NCBI GenBank assembly: GCA_050015455.1
Contig: JBEKBJ010000003.1
Location: forward strand, 62,001 to 126,000
DNA: 64,000 nucleotides
Source: JAGDMS01 sp050015455
GTDB lineage: Bacteria; Desulfobacterota; Binatia; HRBIN30
Direction of reading: 5' to 3'
Part shown: piece after piece, positions 61,212-64,000 of the stretch
Layout of the letters: the number at the start of each line of letters is the position of its first letter
How positions within the stretch are numbered: position 1 is the stretch's first letter
Position numbers and translations under genes: made by a program
The notes under the pieces: generated by a model
What the model saw: only the letters and a program-made list of their open reading frames with translations
Told to the model about the DNA's origin: nothing
Databases searched by the model: none

Positions 61212-61884
61212 CGAGCCCCTCGCGACCGCGGCGGCCGTGCTGGCGGAGGGCGGCATCGTCGTGTATCCGACTGAAACGCTCTACGCCCTCGGCGCCGATG
61301 CCTGCAATCCGCTGGCGCTGCGGAGGATCATCGAGTTGAAAGTGCGAGAGCGTGGGAAGCCCGTTGCCGTTTTGATTGGGGGCGTCGAGATGCTGCGTGA
61401 TCTGACTACCGAGATCTCGCCCGAGGCCGTGACGTTGATGGACCGTTTCTGGCCAGGCCCGCTGACACTAGTGCTGCGCGCCCGCACGTCGGTGCCATCT
61501 GCACTGACCGGCGGAGGCGACGGCATCGGGGTACGGCTGTCCAGTCATCCCCTGGCGACGGCGTTGGTACGAGCCTTGGGTAGGCCGGTCACCGCGCCGA
61601 GCGCCAACCCGGACGCGAGGCGGCCACCGGTCCGAGCGGACGAGGCCCGGGCGTATTTCGGCAGCCGGGTTGATTACTACCTCGACGGCGGTACGCTCTC
61701 TGGCGAGCCGGCGTCGACCGTGCTTGATTTGCGCGCCGGGCTGAAGGTGATCCGCGAAGGCGCTGTTTCTTTGAACGAGGTTTGTGCTGCACTCGCGCAC
61801 AAGTCCAAAGTCCAAACCCCACGAGCCGAAGGCGACGACGGTTCATTGAGGGTTCCCTCTCTCCCCGGGAGAGGGTCAAGGTGA
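61174..61884 (+). CDS. L-threonylcarbamoyladenylate synthase (YrdC/Sua5/TsaC family)
   Basis: A 236-residue protein that would make threonylcarbamoyl-AMP for the tRNA t6A modification. Motifs: GGIVVYPTETLYALGADA, the Lys/Arg motif KVRERGKPVAVLIG, DRFWPGPLTLVL, GIGVRLSSHPLATAL and PVTAPSANPDARRPP. The length is that of the single-domain YrdC type with a 30-residue disordered tail. It starts at the ATG at 61174 inside purE (38-nt overlap) with GAGGAG upstream. A purine-cluster location is unusual but the close overlap shows co-expression. Confidence 0.9.
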   Translation: MSVSRDNVSRRNDEPLATAAAVLAEGGIVVYPTETLYALGADACNPLALRRIIELKVRERGKPVAVLIGGVEMLRDLTTEISPEAVTLMDRFWPGPLTLVLRARTSVPSALTGGGDGIGVRLSSHPLATALVRALGRPVTAPSANPDARRPPVRADEARAYFGSRVDYYLDGGTLSGEPASTVLDLRAGLKVIREGAVSLNEVCAALAHKSKVQTPRAEGDDGSLRVPSLPGRGSR

Positions 61885-61916
61885 GGGAATCAGATGATTC
61901 TTATTCGGAGTGAGTC

Positions 61917-63203
61917 ATGGTGATGCTACGGCCGTTCAGTCCTCTCCGGTACAACCCGGCGGTGATCGGTGATCTTGCTGCCGTGGTGGCACCGCCCTAC
62001 GACGTGATCCCCGAAGCGCATCGCAATGCGCTGTACGAGCGCAGTGAGCGCAACGTGATCCGTCTCATTCTCAACCGTTCGGCCGATCCTTACGCTACGG
62101 CCGCGGAGCTACTGCAAGCCTGGCGGCGTGACGGTGTGCTCGTGCGCGACAGGGCGCCAGCGCTGTGCCGCTACGTCCAAGACTTCGTCCTTCCCAACGG
62201 CGAGGCGCGCCAGCGGGAGGGCATCATCGGCACCGTCCGGCTGGAGCCGTTTTCTTCTGGTCAGATCCGCCCGCACGAACGCACGCTGGCGCGGCCGAAG
62301 GAAGATCGCATGCGCCTGTTGCGCGCCTGCCGGACAAATCTGAGCCCGCTGTTCGCGCTGTTCGCCGACAAGCTGCAAGTGCTCGAGGCGGCGCAGGGCG
62401 CGGCAACACGGCCGCCCGACATCGACTTGAGAGACGACGCCGATGTGCGCCACCGGTTGTGGCTGCTCACCGAGGCGAGCGTGATCGAGGCCATCTCCGC
62501 CCCGCTGGCCGAGGAGTCGATCGTCATTGCCGACGGTCACCACCGATATGAAACGGCCCAGGCGTATTCCGAGGAACGCCGCGCGCAAGGCGGTCACGAT
62601 CCGGACGCACCCTACAACTTCGTGCTCATGTATGTCACCAGCATGAGCCACCCCGGACTGGTGATCTTGCCCACGCACCGCGTGCTGTTGAAGTCGGCGA
62701 GCTTCGACGCCCCGAAGTTCACGGCACAGCTGCAGCGGCATTTCCGTTTGCGACGCTTTCCACGGTCGGCGCGCGAGGCTTTCCTCGCTGCGCTGCATGA
62801 GCCGCCTCAGTTGGGCCGCTTCGGTGTCGTCTCAGCTGGGGCGGACGATCTCGTGCTGGCAACCCTCGACGACTCTGCGGTGGCCGATCAGTACGCCGGG
62901 CATCTCCACGCCGTGGTGCGCCGGCTCGACGTGCCGATTCTCGACAGCGTCATCCTACGGGGGCTCATCGGTATCGACGTCAGCGCCGCAGCGCAGGACG
63001 GGCGGCTGGCGTACATGCACGACGATGTGGCCGCGCTGGATGCCGTCGAACAGGGAGCGCAGGTGGCACTCCTCATGAACCCGCCCGACGTCGCCGATGT
63101 GCAAGCGGTGTGTCTAGCCGGCCAGACCATGCCGGAGAAGTCGACCTACTTCTATCCGAAGCTACTGAGTGGCTTGGTCTTCCATCCGCTGGAGCCAGAC
63201 TGA
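61917..63203 (+). CDS. DUF1015 family protein
   Basis: A 428-residue cytoplasmic protein with DUF1015 blocks: LRPFSPLRYNP, VVAPPYDVIPEAHRN, GTVRLEPFSSGQIRPHERTL, LFALFADKLQVLE and IADGHHRYETAQAYSEER. The family is widespread, and some members have been proposed to be kinases or phosphatase-like enzymes of amino acid metabolism; no activity can be assigned here. It lies 32 nt after the YrdC-type gene and faces purA. Confidence 0.92.
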   Translation: MVMLRPFSPLRYNPAVIGDLAAVVAPPYDVIPEAHRNALYERSERNVIRLILNRSADPYATAAELLQAWRRDGVLVRDRAPALCRYVQDFVLPNGEARQREGIIGTVRLEPFSSGQIRPHERTLARPKEDRMRLLRACRTNLSPLFALFADKLQVLEAAQGAATRPPDIDLRDDADVRHRLWLLTEASVIEAISAPLAEESIVIADGHHRYETAQAYSEERRAQGGHDPDAPYNFVLMYVTSMSHPGLVILPTHRVLLKSASFDAPKFTAQLQRHFRLRRFPRSAREAFLAALHEPPQLGRFGVVSAGADDLVLATLDDSAVADQYAGHLHAVVRRLDVPILDSVILRGLIGIDVSAAAQDGRLAYMHDDVAALDAVEQGAQVALLMNPPDVADVQAVCLAGQTMPEKSTYFYPKLLSGLVFHPLEPD

Positions 63204-63238
63204 GACAAACATCCGCCCCGGCTGCGTGAAGGGCGCGT

Positions 63239-64000
63239 CTAGTCGAACGGATTGCGCAGCAGAATGGTTTCGTTGCGGCCGGCGCCTACCGAGACCATGA
63301 CCATGGGCGCGCCCGTAACTTCCTCCAGCCGGTGAACATAGGCACGAGCGTTGGCGGGCAGATCGGCGAGCGAGCGCGCCCCGCGCAGCGGTTCGTTCCA
63401 ACCGGGGACCTCTTCGTAGACCGGCTGGAGACCACGGATTGCCGCGGCGCTGGCGGGGAAGTCGTGGAGTCGACGGCCTTCGAACTCGTACGCCGTGCAG
63501 ATGCGAATGGTTTTGAAGCCGGTAAGGACGTCGAGCTTGGTCAGCGCCAGCCCGCTCAACCCGTTGAGCCGCACTGCCGCGCGCACGACCACCGCGTCGA
63601 ACCAACCGCACCGCCGTGGCCGGCCGGTGGTGGCGCCGTATTCGTCCCCGTCCTGTCGCAGTTTCGCTCCGAGCTCGTCCAGTAGCTCGGTCGGGAACGG
63701 CCCGCTGCCGACGCGCGTGGTGTAAGCCTTCGCGATGCCGATCACCGCGGAAATTCGATTGGGCGCGATGCCACTGCCGCTGCACGCCCCGCCGGCCGCC
63801 GTGTTGGACGAGGTGACGTAAGGATAGGTGCCATGATCAACGTCGAGCATGGTGCCCTGCGCCCCTTCGAGGAGGACACGCTTCGACTGCGCCAAGGCCT
63901 CGTTCAGGTAGACGCTGGAATCGGTAATGTAGCGCGCCAGGCGGTCGCGAAAAGCGGCATACTCGGCAACGATGGCAGCGAAATCGAGCGCCTTCTCCTT
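63239..64000 (-). CDS. purA: Adenylosuccinate synthetase (5' end outside window)
   Basis: PurA converts IMP to adenylosuccinate with GTP and aspartate. The visible C-terminal 253 residues, read from the window edge without a stop, contain VLLEGAQGTMLDVDHGTYPYVTSSN, AYTTRVGSGPFPTEL, RRCGWFDAVVVRAAVRLNGL and LTKLDVLTG, all diagnostic. The start lies beyond base 64000. It converges with DUF1015, with a gap of 35 bases and no obvious terminator hairpin. Confidence 0.97.
   Translation of the reverse strand, partial: KEKALDFAAIVAEYAAFRDRLARYITDSSVYLNEALAQSKRVLLEGAQGTMLDVDHGTYPYVTSSNTAAGGACSGSGIAPNRISAVIGIAKAYTTRVGSGPFPTELLDELGAKLRQDGDEYGATTGRPRRCGWFDAVVVRAAVRLNGLSGLALTKLDVLTGFKTIRICTAYEFEGRRLHDFPASAAAIRGLQPVYEEVPGWNEPLRGARSLADLPANARAYVHRLEEVTGAPMVMVSVGAGRNETILLRNPFD

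Overview
The window is GC-rich, densely packed bacterial chromosome with no rRNA, tRNA, CRISPR array or intact insertion sequence. Several traits point to a Binatota/Desulfobacterota-like bacterium: paired dockerin-like calcium-loop domains of the form GD(C/A)N-DG-x-(V/I)T-(V/I)D at secreted-protein C termini, a Thr-Pro-rich secreted lipoprotein, a Cys/Lys-rich helical domain fused to a secreted esterase, a pilMNOPQ-aroB block, and a YCF48/MMPL transporter operon. This placement is inference from gene content, not from a marker-gene comparison.

Layout. 1-7493 (minus): pilMNOPQ (type IV pilus assembly), aroB and two secreted lipoprotein genes. 7821-14280 (minus): argH, a lipoprotein, lysA, dapF, dapA, dapB, rlmE, an arginine/lysine/diaminopimelate block. 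14439-24179: a secreted protein, an acyl-CoA dehydrogenase, a secreted Notum/pectin-acetylesterase-like hydrolase, ilvD, an inositol-monophosphatase-family enzyme and acnB. 24228-27182 is an accessory patch: hicBA, two decayed dockerin-like gene ends, a nucleotidyltransferase with a small partner, an AlkA-type glycosylase remnant and a YgbA-type protein. 27506-35086 (minus) is a five-gene soluble flavin/iron-sulfur operon (NuoE-like, NuoF-GltD fusion, NuoG-like, NfnA-like, NfnB/GltA-like), preceded by a sequence that fits a sigma-54 promoter. 36418-40379 is a second accessory patch of PIN-domain toxin/antitoxin pairs, two of them broken.

40556-44099 holds a REC-histidine kinase, a zinc-ribbon protein, a MEMO1-family protein and a luciferase-like flavin oxidoreductase; 44218-46623 is a GAF-containing PEP-protein phosphotransferase (ptsP). 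46786-52332 is a cell-envelope operon around a YCF48-like lipoprotein and an MMPL/RND transporter carrying a PDZ-like domain. 52545-55298 encodes a large secreted repeat protein ending in a dockerin-like pair. 55394-57087 (minus) is thiS-thiG-thiE. 57163-63203 is a remnant of alr followed by purH, purD, purE, a YrdC/Sua5 protein and a DUF1015 protein, facing a 3'-partial purA at the window edge.

Notable points: the NuoF-GltD fusion electron-transfer operon with a sigma-54-like promoter; an in-frame internal deletion in alr; a PIN toxin broken by an exact 14-bp tandem duplication; an LptM-like CG-x-x-x-PL motif heading a fibronectin-type lipoprotein between argH and lysA; and hicBA sitting between two dockerin-like gene ends.
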